DNA of 59,500 nt, from contig CM022672.1 of the NCBI GenBank assembly GCA_012295275.1, positions 17,127,894-17,187,393 of the forward strand, written 5' to 3'. The notes beneath the pieces are model-generated. The model had not been told where the DNA came from. It ran no database searches and saw nothing but the letters and a program-made list of their open reading frames with translations. This DNA is from Chrysomallon squamiferum. Its lineage: Eukaryota > Mollusca > Gastropoda > Neomphalida > Peltospiridae. The translations under genes and the position numbers were made by a program. Positions 48,101 to 59,500 of the stretch are shown here, piece after piece (the stretch's first letter is position 1; the number at the start of each line of letters is the position of its first letter).

Positions 48101-51100
48101 TAAAGGTAAGTATTTCTAATGCATTATGGATTTTTCTTTTTTCATTTTAGGTTATTTTCTTTTATTTTTGTTGTCATTTTTGTTGTTTTGTTGTTTTATT
48201 ATTATTATCATTTAAAGTGCAAGTAAAAGAAAGAAACTACTTTTGAAAAACTGCAAAATTTTTGTGATTTGTTTTATTTTGTTATTTATTTATTTATTTT
48301 ATTTTTATTTTATTTTTATTTTTATTTTATTTTTATTATTTTTTTTTTTTTTGTCGTACATTTTTAAAGTTTTAAACATATTGTTTTTTTGTTTGTTTGT
48401 TTTTTGTTGTATATTTTCCTACGTGACTTATAAAATACATGAAGTTTGGATCCGTAACTTACTTAGTTGGTATTTCTCAGATAAAATATAAAAAGAAGGC
48501 AGGAGACAGAGAGATGGATGAAAGAACAGAAATCACAGATTCTCTTATGTTTGTTCTGTTTATTTGTATTGTTGTTTTAAATCAGCATCGATACCAATAA
48601 AGCATGATACAAATAATACTATTACGTGTATGAATTATCACATCTCTCTCTCTGTCTTTCTTTCGTTACCTGTTTGTGTTTTTGTGCATAAAATTGAAAT
48701 CCAGGCACTCGTTAAACTAACGCCATTGTGTCGAAGTCACTGAATTGGTCTGTGACAACATGACAGCATATTTTACGTACAGCCCAACAAAAATAATTTA
48801 ATGTCAGTTTACATGACAACTTAAAACAGTTACATTACTTACACGTAACTTTAAAACAATTACAATACTTACATGTGTAACTTCAACTTTCTTCTTTTGC
48901 AAGTGGTCTCTTGTGAAAGTAAATTCCGACCTGATTCTCTGAAAAGATGTATTCGTTCTGCTCACCAATCGTTACAAAACATTGTGTATATAAAGATATA
49001 CGGTGTTCACGGTTTGATAGTTTTAAATGAAAACCCAGCGGTCAGGTTAGTCCCTTTCTTGCAAAAGCATTCATTGCAATCACCCGGGTGTGGCCCTTCA
49101 TCTATTTACAATTTTCTTTTTATTATTGTTATTATTATTTTTTTTTTTTAACCTCAGAATATGGTCACGAAATGTGTCTGACGTAAGTGACAACAATTTA
49201 AATCGTTTCAGCACAATGATGGGGTTTTAAAGTCCTCTAAATATTCAAGCTATTATTTAAAAAAAAAATAGCCAAACTGAAAGCAACACGATTTCTCTTA
49301 TCTTTTTTTATTTTTTTATTTTAAAGAAACAGTGATCCTGTGTTTAACAAATGACAACAAAGAAGACAAATATTAAAATGATAACACAAATATATATATA
49401 TATATATATATATTAAAATATTTGTTTAAACGTACTTGTTTCAAACGACCATTTATCTTTCAAGTTATATGATGATTTCCAATTACAACAAAAGCTGTGG
49501 AGCGTCTCCTTGATAAATAAATTCACCATCTACGATTAGTCCCACCACAATCTACAAATTCAATACACCTGTCAAGTGAAACAAAAGTATAAAATACCAC
49601 AAACCGATAATCTAGAAAACTCGAATTTTGTTCTATTCTGACGACCCTAAATGAATAAATTTTCTGTGTCTATCTCTGTTAAACATCAGCAGAGACGTTT
49701 TCCTGCACAGAAAAAGGCAGACATATTTTATTTTATTTTATTTCCTAAGTGGATGAAAACATTAAAGGATAATAATAATAATAATTTTACTTTTACCGTG
49801 ACGAGAACAATCAAAAATATTGTAAATAAATAAATAAATAAATAATCTCTTTGTCTCCTAGGGAACAACAGGGATTTTTCAGATGAAAGCTAATAGTAGT
49901 ACAAAGTGACCAACTGCGTCACGTGATCTCTGATATTTAGTGGGTAAGTATTTGAACCCTGAATGAACATTTTGCTAGACCCTAATCAAACAGAAATCAT
50001 TACATTTAGAATTTAGCTTACAGTTTATTTGTAAATAAATATTTTTATTTAATATTTGTTGCCTTTATAATTTATGCGTGTAGCATCACTATTTCCTTAT
50101 TCCAATAAAATATCTTTAAATAATTTAAAGAATAGTGATTGAAATACATTTCTCACTTTCATACTTGGTGGTATTATCTACAGTTAAATATATATATATA
50201 TATTCATTTTAAAACTGGTGCGATTTGTTTTTAACTATCATAAAATCATTAAAATCATCACCATCATTACCACCACCACCATCATCATCATCTCTACCAG
50301 TGTGTTCACCATTTCGTACTTAGTTTTACTTCATTTTTAATTCAAATCCTCCTGAGTCATTGTCAGTGTTTCGTTTCCTTCATGAATATTCATAAAGGAA
50401 TTTGTCTTTTTAAGAAAATAATTTTTGTAAGTGCATCTTAAATTTCTAGATTTTGAAAAGAAAATGAATCACGCGTTCTTTAAAGTTAAACAGAGCATAT
50501 AAAATAACAAGTTTAGAATGACACACCCAAACGAAATGACAGAAAAATGAACATTAAAAATGGTCTTCGGGGTTCTGTTTCTTTTTTACAAACAAGGGTG
50601 CGGTCAAAGTAAATATAAATATCTTGAATAGATAAAACGTAACTCCAGTGATGATTTTATGATTGACGGGTGTGGTTTTAATTTTCCCAAAAAGCTGGTT
50701 GTTGTTGTCTTTTATTATTTTTATTTTTTTATTTTAATGATATTTTTTGTTGGAAAGACTTGAATATTATTACGATTAATTTTTTGTTTTTTTGTTGTTG
50801 TTGTTGTTGTTTTCGTTTTTTCATCCTAAACCAGTTTTAAGCGTTGCACTGGAGAACTGATTAGGTAATAAAGAATTAAATATACAATAATAAATTCAAC
50901 ACAGATCGATTACAATAATTATAGTGATTATACTAGTCACTGCATAATTCAACGAAATGTTTGTTTAAAATCAGAGTAACGTATTATTAGCAAACAGACG
51001 TTTATAACGTTTCAGAATATTGATTTCATTATAATAGAAAGCAAACCTTCGGCCGTCACAACAAGGGTTTCTCATGTCCGTTAGTTGCAAGGCGTTAGAA

Positions 51101-53862
51101 AAGTCACTGTGACTTTGCCCCTATAAAACTAGTCGTGAAGCACAGACGTGAACTGCACTACGGTCGTGTCATTCGTCTTACACCAGTTCAGGATAACCGT
51201 GCTAAACGGCAAAGACCAACGCAATACAAAATCAAATTAGTAGATCCCCTAGAAAGATTAGTTCGACATGCACAGTTAAAATACTGTAGAAGTTCAGGAC
51301 AGTGTAAAACAGTATATGTAAAGTATTGAACTGGGCTGTACAAACACAATAGGTTTCGTTACAATACGGTATAGTACAATATAATAAACCAAATTTTCAG
51401 AGCGGCTAATTTGGGGTGAGGGGGTTGCGACTTACCATCAGTCGATACTCGTGGTTTGTTGTGTTGAAGAGGTTCATGTGTAAGTGTTATTTGTCAAATG
51501 TGTTCATAAACAAAAATGTACAAAAAAATACTGCATCTAATTTTGGAAGAACGTGATAAAACAATCTGTTATATAAAGTCTGCACACATTGTCTGCTGTT
51601 ATATATATCTATTAAAGACAAGCAATAATTTGATTTAAACATAAAAATTAAAGGTTATATCGGTGTATCTGTATCTGCATATTGAAAAACTCCATAATAT
51701 TATTTTTGTAAGAAAAACAAAATTATATAATAAAATAAACGAAGACTTTTTTTTTTTTTTTTTTTTTTTTTAAATACTGACGAACGAACGAGACAAATGT
51801 CTCCTGTTTTCTTTCTTCCTTTTTTTATGATTATTTGACATTACATCACTTGGTAAATATAATGTGCTTTCTACTGCGTTGTTCGATTTAAGCTATTTAT
51901 TTATTTATTAGGTTTCTGACGTGTTGAAAAATTTAAATATCCAGAAGGCAAGATACTTATTATTCCAGATTTTACCACACCCAAACAAAAACATTACAAA
52001 ATACCAACAGATTTGAACAATACTACTCTTATGACATGATCGTCATGAGAGAAATATAAAAGAAACGAAAGAAGAAAAAGTCATGTTTATTTAATAAAGA
52101 ATTTAGCGCATATTAAACTTATAGTCGTATAGTTGCCACCTATATTTATGCAAGAACAATACAAAAAAATAAGATTGAAAAATAAAATTATTCTACGCAC
52201 TGGGCTAATCTTTTTTCCATTAGTAGTTGCAGTCTTTTTTTTTTTTAACTTTTTTTTATATGTGAACCTTCGCAAATAAAGAAAAAAAATACACACAGTA
52301 TTTCTGGAGTGAAAAATAGCGTAAAGGACATCTTAGAAGCACTCATTTCTGTTCTCCCATGCATAACTGACTTAACAGACACTTTACAAATAATGGCTAT
52401 CATACACTGAACGATATTTTTTTTTTTTTTCTTTTTTTAAAATGTATTTATGATAGTTTGTATTGGAGGTTAGTGAAGGATACAAATTAGAAGCATAATG
52501 AATGGTTATAATACGGATTTTAATTTGAGCGACTCAGTAAAAGCGTACTAAACTGACCTCCAAGTCATAGTGACCCGCGCACAGCCAAACGTAACGACTA
52601 TTTTGTATATTTATGTTTTAGAGGGAACCCTACTACTCACCAAATTTTCGAACAATCATTGATTCAGCGATGTTAGTAATATAAGGTGAATAATTTCAGA
52701 ATAAAATGAACAGCATGAACGAAATAAAAACAAGCAATCTGTGCTTCTGCTAATAATACACATTTAGCCCCAGTATCTACCCAAGAAACCTTAAATCTGC
52801 TTGATTCAGTGATGTGTGCATGACTTAATTATTTTACTGCAGGCGTTTTCGTCTATGTTCTAAATTGACAACTACGCGTGTTGTCTGCTTCTATACAGCA
52901 CTGGTGCTAAATAATAACGTGTATTGTAGCGTTTAATAGGTCGTGGAATAATAATACGTTTATCCCTTGGGTGTTGAGTATTCTAAACCACGTCGGCCGG
53001 CACGTGTTCTCTACAGGCACCTTCAGCTACCCGACGATGTCCGATGCTCCAGATACACATGAATAGGCCCTGCCTCTTTTGTTGTTACACGAGTTTTGTC
53101 CTATTCACCCGACAACTGAATCGTGACTGGAGAACAAGGATTAATCTTCTTCAGCCGTAGTTTAAAATGGATGTCTTACGATCCCATGATTTTCATTCAG
53201 CTGTTTCTTGCTCAAGAGGGGACCACAACAACAGTAGCAGTAATAATAATAATAACAAGCAGAGATTCTAAACATGCAAATACACACGTCTGTAGTAATA
53301 ACAAATGGGCGTATCCTTGATAGCTGGACAATAACCGGAATTTTAAAATTAAGATTTTGACTAAAACGCAGCTTGTGGTATAAAACACTGTAAAGATTGG
53401 CTTGTAGGTTTTGTATATGCGGGTTTTTACTTGAAACGTTTCTACTTCAGTTCATTTTCTGAATGTTTTGTCTTCGTTTTTGTTATAAACGTGTCTTCCG
53501 ATTATTGTTGTTGTTGTTGGGTGGACTTTTTTTTAGGGAAGGTTGTTGATGTTGTTTTTTGTTGATTTTTTGTGTCTGCATTTCTGTCTTTGTTTGCTTT
53601 CGGTGTTGTTTTGGTTTTTTTCACATTTTTTTTTCGGGGAGTGGTTTTGTTTTTTGTTATTATTTATTTATTTATTTATTTATTTATTCATTAATTCATT
53701 TATTATCTACGTGGGGTTTTGTGTGTGGGGGGTATTTTTCTCTTTTTTTTGTGTTTGTGTTTTGTCTTTATTGTCGCTGTTCTTTATACATCGGGCATAT
53801 TTTTATTTGTAAAAGCAAACATTCTACTAATGTTAATTTAAATTCATACACACATACATACA

Positions 53863-53894
<32 letters not shown>

Positions 53895-54880
53895 CATACA
53901 TACATACATACACAAACATACATACATGCTTGCATGCATACATACACACCTCATATACATATACACAAACACACAAACATTAAATTATTACCTGGAATTT
54001 CTTATTTATTACTTTTCTGAAAGCGAAGACTTTTGACCTCTGTAAAGTTACGTCATAGTTTAGAAGCAAGGTCAAATGATATTTACCATCATATATTCCT
54101 GTCAGACTGATAAATCTTACCTAAGGCTAATTTATCTTACATACTAATACATCAAGCCTGAAGACAACGCCAGATCTTAGCTTTTCTTTTGCTATTGTAT
54201 AAGTATAGAAAGGAATATTTATTTAGATGAATGTACGGTTAGTAACACTAATGTGTACAGGTTTCAAAATATACATTAATGGTTATTATACAGAGGATCT
54301 TTTCGTTTGTTTTTAATGATGATCTGTGAGATCAAACCCATTTAGACTTCCCTGTGTGTGTATCTACGATTGTACGTATGCATGGATGTATGCAAACAGA
54401 GTCAAAAGTAGTGGCAACAGAAATAGCGTAATAATTGTTGTTGTTGTAATAGTATTCTAATAGAAGTAACACACAGAAGAAGCTGTTAAAGTAGTAATCG
54501 TAGTAGTAGTAGTAGCAGCAGTAGCACTGAAGGGCCACTGTTACTATTATTAATTTTAGTTTTATTATTATTTTATTAGATGCATGAAATTTTTGTTTTA
54601 CAATTCCATAGCAGAATGCTATTACGAAATAATCATTAGTGGTGTGTTTTCGTTTTGCTGAAGATACAGACGATACCTGTCATACATTTTCTTATTTGCT
54701 GTCTCATGGTGTAATGGTCAGCCACGATACTTAGGTAAATGATGTAGTAGTCTGCCAGTCATTCCGCCAGTGACGTTTACTTTTTCATCTCAACAGAATT
54801 TCAGAGACGATAAATTAGTTGACAAATGTAGTATCACTAAATTATCAAACAGTCGCTGGTGTAATTAATCTCTCAGGCTC
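45126..54880. other. Intergenic DNA between gene B and gene C
   Basis: No gene is supported. Segments near 48640-49080, 50850-51380 and 51650-54120 are diverged copies of the gene A flank. Unique, more complex sequence at 46300-47700 shows no recognisable product. The ATAC microsatellite at about 53845-53945 matches the one in copies i and ii. Confidence 0.55.
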
Positions 54881-54887
54881 GGCTACA

Positions 54888-54893
54888 TATAAA
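54888..54893 (+). promoter_or_regulatory. TATA box of gene C
   Basis: TATAAA within CTACATATAAATG, about 55 bp before a perfect splice donor (GTAAGT at 54947). With transcription starting about 25-30 bp downstream, the first exon would be short and noncoding. The spacing is the main support. Confidence 0.5.
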
Positions 54894-54917
54894 TGAAAGA
54901 AACAATTTTCGTGTCTT

Positions 54918-54946
54918 CGCTTATTTAGAATCTTTGGATCTACAAG
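54918..54946 (+). other. Putative noncoding first exon of gene C
   Basis: The exon end GGATCTACAAG is followed by GTAAGTTTGC, a strong donor. The start is estimated from the TATA box. The intron would run from 54947 to 55699 and contains the (CT)n array. The donor and the downstream acceptor are real matches; their joining is inferred. Confidence 0.45.
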
Positions 54947-55005
54947 GTAAGTTTGCTAGTAATCTGAAGAGCTGTTCATTTGCTTCAGCCTTTATATTTA
55001 TATTT

Positions 55006-55009
<4 letters not shown>

Positions 55010-55092
<83 letters not shown>

Positions 55093-55093
55093 G
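55010..55093. repeat. (CT)n tract of about 80 bp
   Basis: An almost perfect CT array in the proposed intron of gene C. Confidence 0.95.
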
Positions 55094-55410
55094 GACCTGT
55101 CAGTCTATTCATTTTTTAATCATTTAGAAACCATAAAATAGTTTTTATATCAATAATTTAGCAAAAACAAAATAATTTAACAGCAACAATAAATACCCTT
55201 TTTCAGCACTGATCAACGTCAAGATGTAAGGAACATAAGAAATACTTCTGCATTTGAGAATATCGTGTTGATAAGCAAAACTAAACAAACTAAACAAACA
55301 AACAAATAAATAAATAAATAAATAAACTTATCATCCAAAGAAACTGTAACTCTTACATTAGCTAAGATTTTATTATTATTATTTTCTTCTTTATTTTTTT
55401 GCTGTTGTTG

Positions 55411-55482
55411 CTGCTGTTGCTCTTCTTCTTCTTCTTCTTCTTCCTATTATTATTATTACTATTATTATTATTATTATTATTA
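55411..55482. repeat. CTT and ATT simple repeats
   Basis: GCTGTT, CTT then ATT triplet runs in the proposed intron of gene C. Confidence 0.85.
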
Positions 55483-55707
55483 CAGTTTCTGTTTTGTCTC
55501 CATTTTAATTCTTACAACAAAAAAAAACAACAAAAAAACACCAAAAACAACATACATACATGTTTATTTTATTTGCTGCTCTTTTTGGGGAGGAGGGTGT
55601 ATTTATTTAATTTTTGTTGTATTTGTGTTATTTAGTTCATTTCATTATTCAATATGTTGCTAATCTTTCGGTCTAATGCTTCATTTATCTCACTTTCAGA
55701 AGCAGCC

Positions 55708-56292
55708 ATGATGTTAAACCTCATAGTAACCACTGCGTTACTATTCATAGTCTTCGACGTGTCCACGTGCTGGGTCATACGTCACACGTATCAGGTAGAG
55801 AGCGTGCCGGGCGCAAATCTGCCTCCTCACAGCCCTATTCCGGGAGGGCGGAAGATAATACTTTCACCGAGGAAGTACAGAACTGCACTCGCTAAACAGA
55901 CTCCATCGAACTCTCATTTCCGCTCCGTGGTCAACGCACCCAGCTCGTCACTTGGCACGATAATCGGTCGTTCTCGGCAAGCTGCTGTCAGAAGACCGGC
56001 CTTGAACTCTATTGGCTCCAGCAGACGCCTGTCCACTGCCAGAAGTCGCAAGGTTGTTAGACAGGCAGCGCCTGCAAAAACAGCCACTGCGTCTGCCAAG
56101 GTGAAGAAAACTAGCGGTGCCATTTCTGCTGCTGCTGTTGCTGCTGCTACTAGGCGCGCACTGGCGCTGCTGAGACAAAAGCATCTAAACGCAGAGGCGA
56201 TGGACTTGGATATTTACGAAAAGCCGCACACGGTGACAAGAGTTGGCAAAGCAAGGCCTACCCTCGGCAGATATCCCATATACTTTTATTAA
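55708..56292 (+). CDS. Gene C: unrecognised secreted, highly basic 194-residue protein
   Basis: The exon begins after a CTCACTTTCAG acceptor at 55699, with GCCATGATG at the start; the first ATG is at 55708. The stop is TAA at 56290. Residues 1-22 (MMLNLIVTTALLFIVFDVST and CW) form a clear signal peptide. The rest is rich in Arg, Lys, Ala and Ser, with many basic pairs (GGRK, SPRKYR, RRP, SSRRL, RSRK, VKK, TRR) and an Ala run (about residues 140-155). The C-terminus is aromatic, GRYPIYFY. GC content is clearly above the surroundings and the frame is free of simple repeats, which argues for real coding. The basic sites could be proprotein cleavage sites of a peptide precursor, or the protein could be a basic matrix or egg-case component. 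I do not recognise it. Confidence 0.75.
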   Translation: MMLNLIVTTALLFIVFDVSTCWVIRHTYQVESVPGANLPPHSPIPGGRKIILSPRKYRTALAKQTPSNSHFRSVVNAPSSSLGTIIGRSRQAAVRRPALNSIGSSRRLSTARSRKVVRQAAPAKTATASAKVKKTSGAISAAAVAAATRRALALLRQKHLNAEAMDLDIYEKPHTVTRVGKARPTLGRYPIYFY

Positions 56293-56396
56293 AGCATGCT
56301 TTCGGGTCGCCAACCACATTCATTATTTTCTACGCATTGTTAGTAACGTTCGTTAGATGTGATGATACAAAAATTCATTATCATGCTTACCAGGCT

Positions 56397-56402
56397 AATA
56401 AA
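56397..56402 (+). terminator. Poly(A) signal of gene C
   Basis: AATAAA 105 bp after the stop codon, a normal distance for a short 3' untranslated region. Confidence 0.65.
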
Positions 56403-58788
56403 TGTCTTTATTAATGGTCGTAAAGATTTTCATGGTTTCCTGCTTTTTCAGTTTCTTTTTCTTTTTCTTTTTTTTTTTTTTTTTCTTTTTTTATTCCCTA
56501 AAGAATGTAGTTTGTGAAAGAATGAGGAGCATTCTGAAATAAACTCTGGTGATATATTTGGTTTTATTATGTTCTTTGTGTGGACATTTCTGATGTATAT
56601 ATGCATTTTTGTAAACTATATACATATACATACATACATATGTGTTTGTGTGTGTGTATATATATATATATAGATGTAGTATGTGTATGTATGTATGACT
56701 ATGTATGTATGAAAAAGCGTATTTGTGTACATTTGTATGTATGTATATGTACATTTTGTGTGTACGTATATATATACTTGTACGTACTTATATATATATA
56801 CATACATATACACACAAATTCATCTATGCAATCAAAGTAAGAGTCTAATCTGAGTTAACATCTGTACTGATTTTAAAACATTTGCATTTAACAATTTCCA
56901 TAAAACCCAGACAAACTGCAATATATCACTTAAAGCACTCAGACGAACGAATATTTAACCACTCACATCGTAGGTCCATTATTTCAGAATATTTACAAAT
57001 GGCTGTATATAATATGTTTTAAAATTGCTCTGACATGGCATTTAACTCATCGTGTTAAAATGATCAAAGTCACTATTTTTTTAAACCTCTTCCAGTGATT
57101 TCTTTAACTTTTGACCCATTATTTCACTGTTGTAATCGAAGGACTCAATTGTGTGTAACTTCCTGGTTAAAATGATGACTTGAGGCTTGGTCTGTAGCTG
57201 CATCAGTATTGGGTTATTTTACTGTCGTAACCACTGCCAAAACCGACTGATTTATCAACAGTGCTGGCGTATTCTTTCCTTTTACATAAATGCTTTATTT
57301 AACGACTTTGCACAGTTTTAATTCTCGGTTTTATGACCTTGGTGCGTATTTAAAAATACACTGATTACCACATATATATATAAAAAAATACAAAAACAAA
57401 ACATTATTTTAAAATTTAGAAAACTTATGATAGATACCTAATAACATTAAACATAAAAACTTGTACAGATTATTAAACATTCACACATCCATTTACACAT
57501 TCTCTATCCATCTTTCTGGGTTTTTTTTATTCGTGCTCTCGTAAACACTTGAATCATGAACTTATTGTTACTATAGGCGTATCGGTCAGGTGCGACAAGA
57601 CGTCTTCAACTAAAGACATTTTCTTTGCTGGCAGGTTTTATTTATTTATTTATTGTATGAAGAACAAGAGATTCGAAGTAACAGGTGACTGGTTAGAGAT
57701 AAAAAAAATATACGCAAAAAAAGCCACATTTGACTGAACTCGTAAGTTTTATTGTTAATGCAGTGTTCAAAGGCCGATGAAGTCTGAAATACATGTTTTC
57801 GGACAGTTCGAAGGGTTGCAGGTACATATACATATATGTTTGTGTGTTAATGTAAACGAAAGCAAAACAAATTTAAACACTTTATAATCAGGACTTTTTA
57901 ATTAAAAGGTAAGAAATAAAACCTTAGAAATATGCATCCTATTTACAGATACCTATTGTTTTAACGGTATTATCTGAGAAAATATATATATATATATATA
58001 TATTCAGTAATATTAACTAAACGAAATTTACAAGTATTACAAACATTTAAGAAAACACCTATGTATAATAATTAACTAGTAATACACTTGTAAATATATT
58101 TTAATGAAATCCATCCCTGTAATTTCTGTAATTTCAAAGCATTGTCATATATATATATTATTCAAAAATAGACAAATTGGGAAATGTTATGTCCTTTCAT
58201 TATAAACATAAATGTTTATTAAATGCTGATGCCTCCAGAGAACTAAAACTATGCGATGTAACAACAAAATTTCATCAAGACCATCATGAAACATATTATT
58301 TGTTCACATAGTTGTGTTATTTTTTCAAAAATAACATGACAGTTTGTTTTGTATTATACATATTAAAACGTTCCATTTCTAATAGGCATTTCTGTACTGA
58401 TCATTAAACCTTAAATAACTAAATTATATTTAGTTTGTGGTAGGACAAGATATTGTACAGATTAAAGCGTTAAGAATAAAAACATCATATATTAAAATAA
58501 TTTGAGATTAAACGTCCTCACCAAATATGTCCTTTATTTTTATTTATATATATATATATATTTTTTTTTATCTTATTGGACACGTCATCTACTAAGGTAT
58601 TTGGTTGAATTTACAAACAATGATCAAGAAAACGCATAATGTAATCAAAAGAACATGCTGTCACCTTTTGACGTGGAAAAATAATTATGTGTAATTACTT
58701 ATTTAATAAATAAATCTTGTTAAATCACGTGATACGGCCTGAGTAAATTTACTATGCATCATTACCAAACACCATGGAAAACCCGTAA

Positions 58789-58829
<41 letters not shown>

Positions 58830-59500
58830 TCACAGTCATCATCATTGCCTTTTAAACTAAACCAATAATATGTTCCCAGGTGAATATGCTACAAACTAAG
58901 TTGTTGATACTGTTTAATAAGGTTTCGCTCAAAATGGTAGAAACAGAATTGTACACAAATTAGATGCAGAAGGAACATAAACAAAAGAATACGTACATAC
59001 AAATACATACAATGATGCTTGTAAGTGAACTATTTTAACAGGCTTTTCCATTTTGCAAAAACACAAAATAAGTATAGTACAGTTTTCATTGTTCGTGTTA
59101 TTCTTGCCCATAATTAACAATAGTGCATGATGAATTATTACGTAAAAAAATTGATGTAGAAAAACAATGATGGTAACGACACCAGAAATGAACACTAAAT
59201 ATTTTAATGTAAAAAAAATAATAACATGAAATCCCAAAATATCTGTGACTTTCATTTCTATTATTTATATACACGTGTTCAGTTTGGCAAAAAATGGTGG
59301 CAATCCATGATAAACATTTTTTCGTTTTTCTAAATGTAATTTGCATGCTTTCTGTAGAATGACTCGTATATTGATTTTTTTATATATCAACCATTAAATA
59401 TTAAATATTATGTTAGAACTATAATAATTACTAGATCCCTATTACCTCTCTAAAAAGGCAAGACATTTTTCACTGTTTTATAATATGAAGATTTTGTCGA
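56403..59500. other. AT-rich DNA without a supported gene
   Basis: Contains TATG/TA microsatellites (about 56618-56815), (TA)n near 57983-58002 and (AAT)n at 58790-58827. Open frames are short and hydrophobic or low in complexity. Nothing else is recognisable. Confidence 0.55.

Noticed and set aside
51135-51329. 64-codon basic open frame on the plus strand, downstream of CCCTATAAAAC
   Set aside because: It starts at GTG, has no signal peptide, and the homologous stretch in the gene A flank (about 11500-11700) does not keep the frame.
53543-54020. A 153-codon plus-strand frame rich in Phe, Tyr and His-Thr
   Set aside because: Low-complexity translation of T-rich DNA and the ATAC microsatellite, with no conserved content in copies i and ii.
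55914-56184. Minus-strand frames of 69 and 78 codons
   Set aside because: Shadows of gene C: the plus-strand frame has a signal peptide, acceptor and poly(A) signal.
58929-59346. Overlapping hydrophobic minus-strand frames near the right edge
   Set aside because: They occur in AT-rich DNA, have no splice signals or domain pattern, and resemble random Phe/Ile-rich translation.

Overview
The window looks like an animal nuclear genome that is strongly AT-rich. It has short coding exons bounded by GT/AG introns, many A/T homopolymers, and (CA)n, (GA)n, (AAT)n and ATAC-type microsatellites. The domain content (Calx-beta, EGF, ZP) and repeat style suggest a mollusc, possibly a coleoid cephalopod. 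The species assignment is inference. Nothing bacterial, CRISPR-like or viral was seen.

The main content is two tandem paralogous genes on the minus strand. Gene B (18565-43017) is complete in its coding part. I placed 38 coding exons by hand; they join into one uninterrupted frame of 6210 nt (2069 residues). The protein has a signal peptide, 14 Calx-beta modules, two EGF modules, a ZP domain, a furin site (RRKR), a transmembrane helix and a 24-residue tail. Every Calx-beta module is made of two exons with intron phases 1-0-1, so whole modules can be lost or skipped without breaking the frame. The likely role is a membrane-tethered, furin-released, polymerising extracellular-matrix protein with a long calcium-binding Calx-beta stalk; this is inferred from domain families.

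Gene A (position 1, cut by the window edge, to 7637) is a shorter paralog with 4 Calx-beta modules. They match modules 3, 4, 9 and 14 of gene B. Most exons remain open, but one exon has a 10-nt deletion and a lost splice acceptor, and the ZP exon carries an in-frame TAG at 968-970 where gene B has CAG. It looks like a recent or incipient pseudogene. The EGF-ZP end is nearly identical to gene B, whereas the first Calx module is strongly diverged.

The upstream flanks of the two genes are also homologous: about 7.5-16.1 kb matches about 43-54.1 kb. The whole locus therefore arose as a large tandem duplication. In the A flank, part of this sequence is duplicated once more in tandem (about 11.96-14.52 kb and 14.52-16.13 kb).

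Outside the duplication, a small plus-strand gene C (TATA box at 54888, first exon ending 54946, coding exon 55708-56292, poly(A) signal 56397) encodes a 194-residue secreted, very basic protein that I do not recognise. The sequence from 56.4 to 59.5 kb holds only simple repeats and AT-rich DNA.
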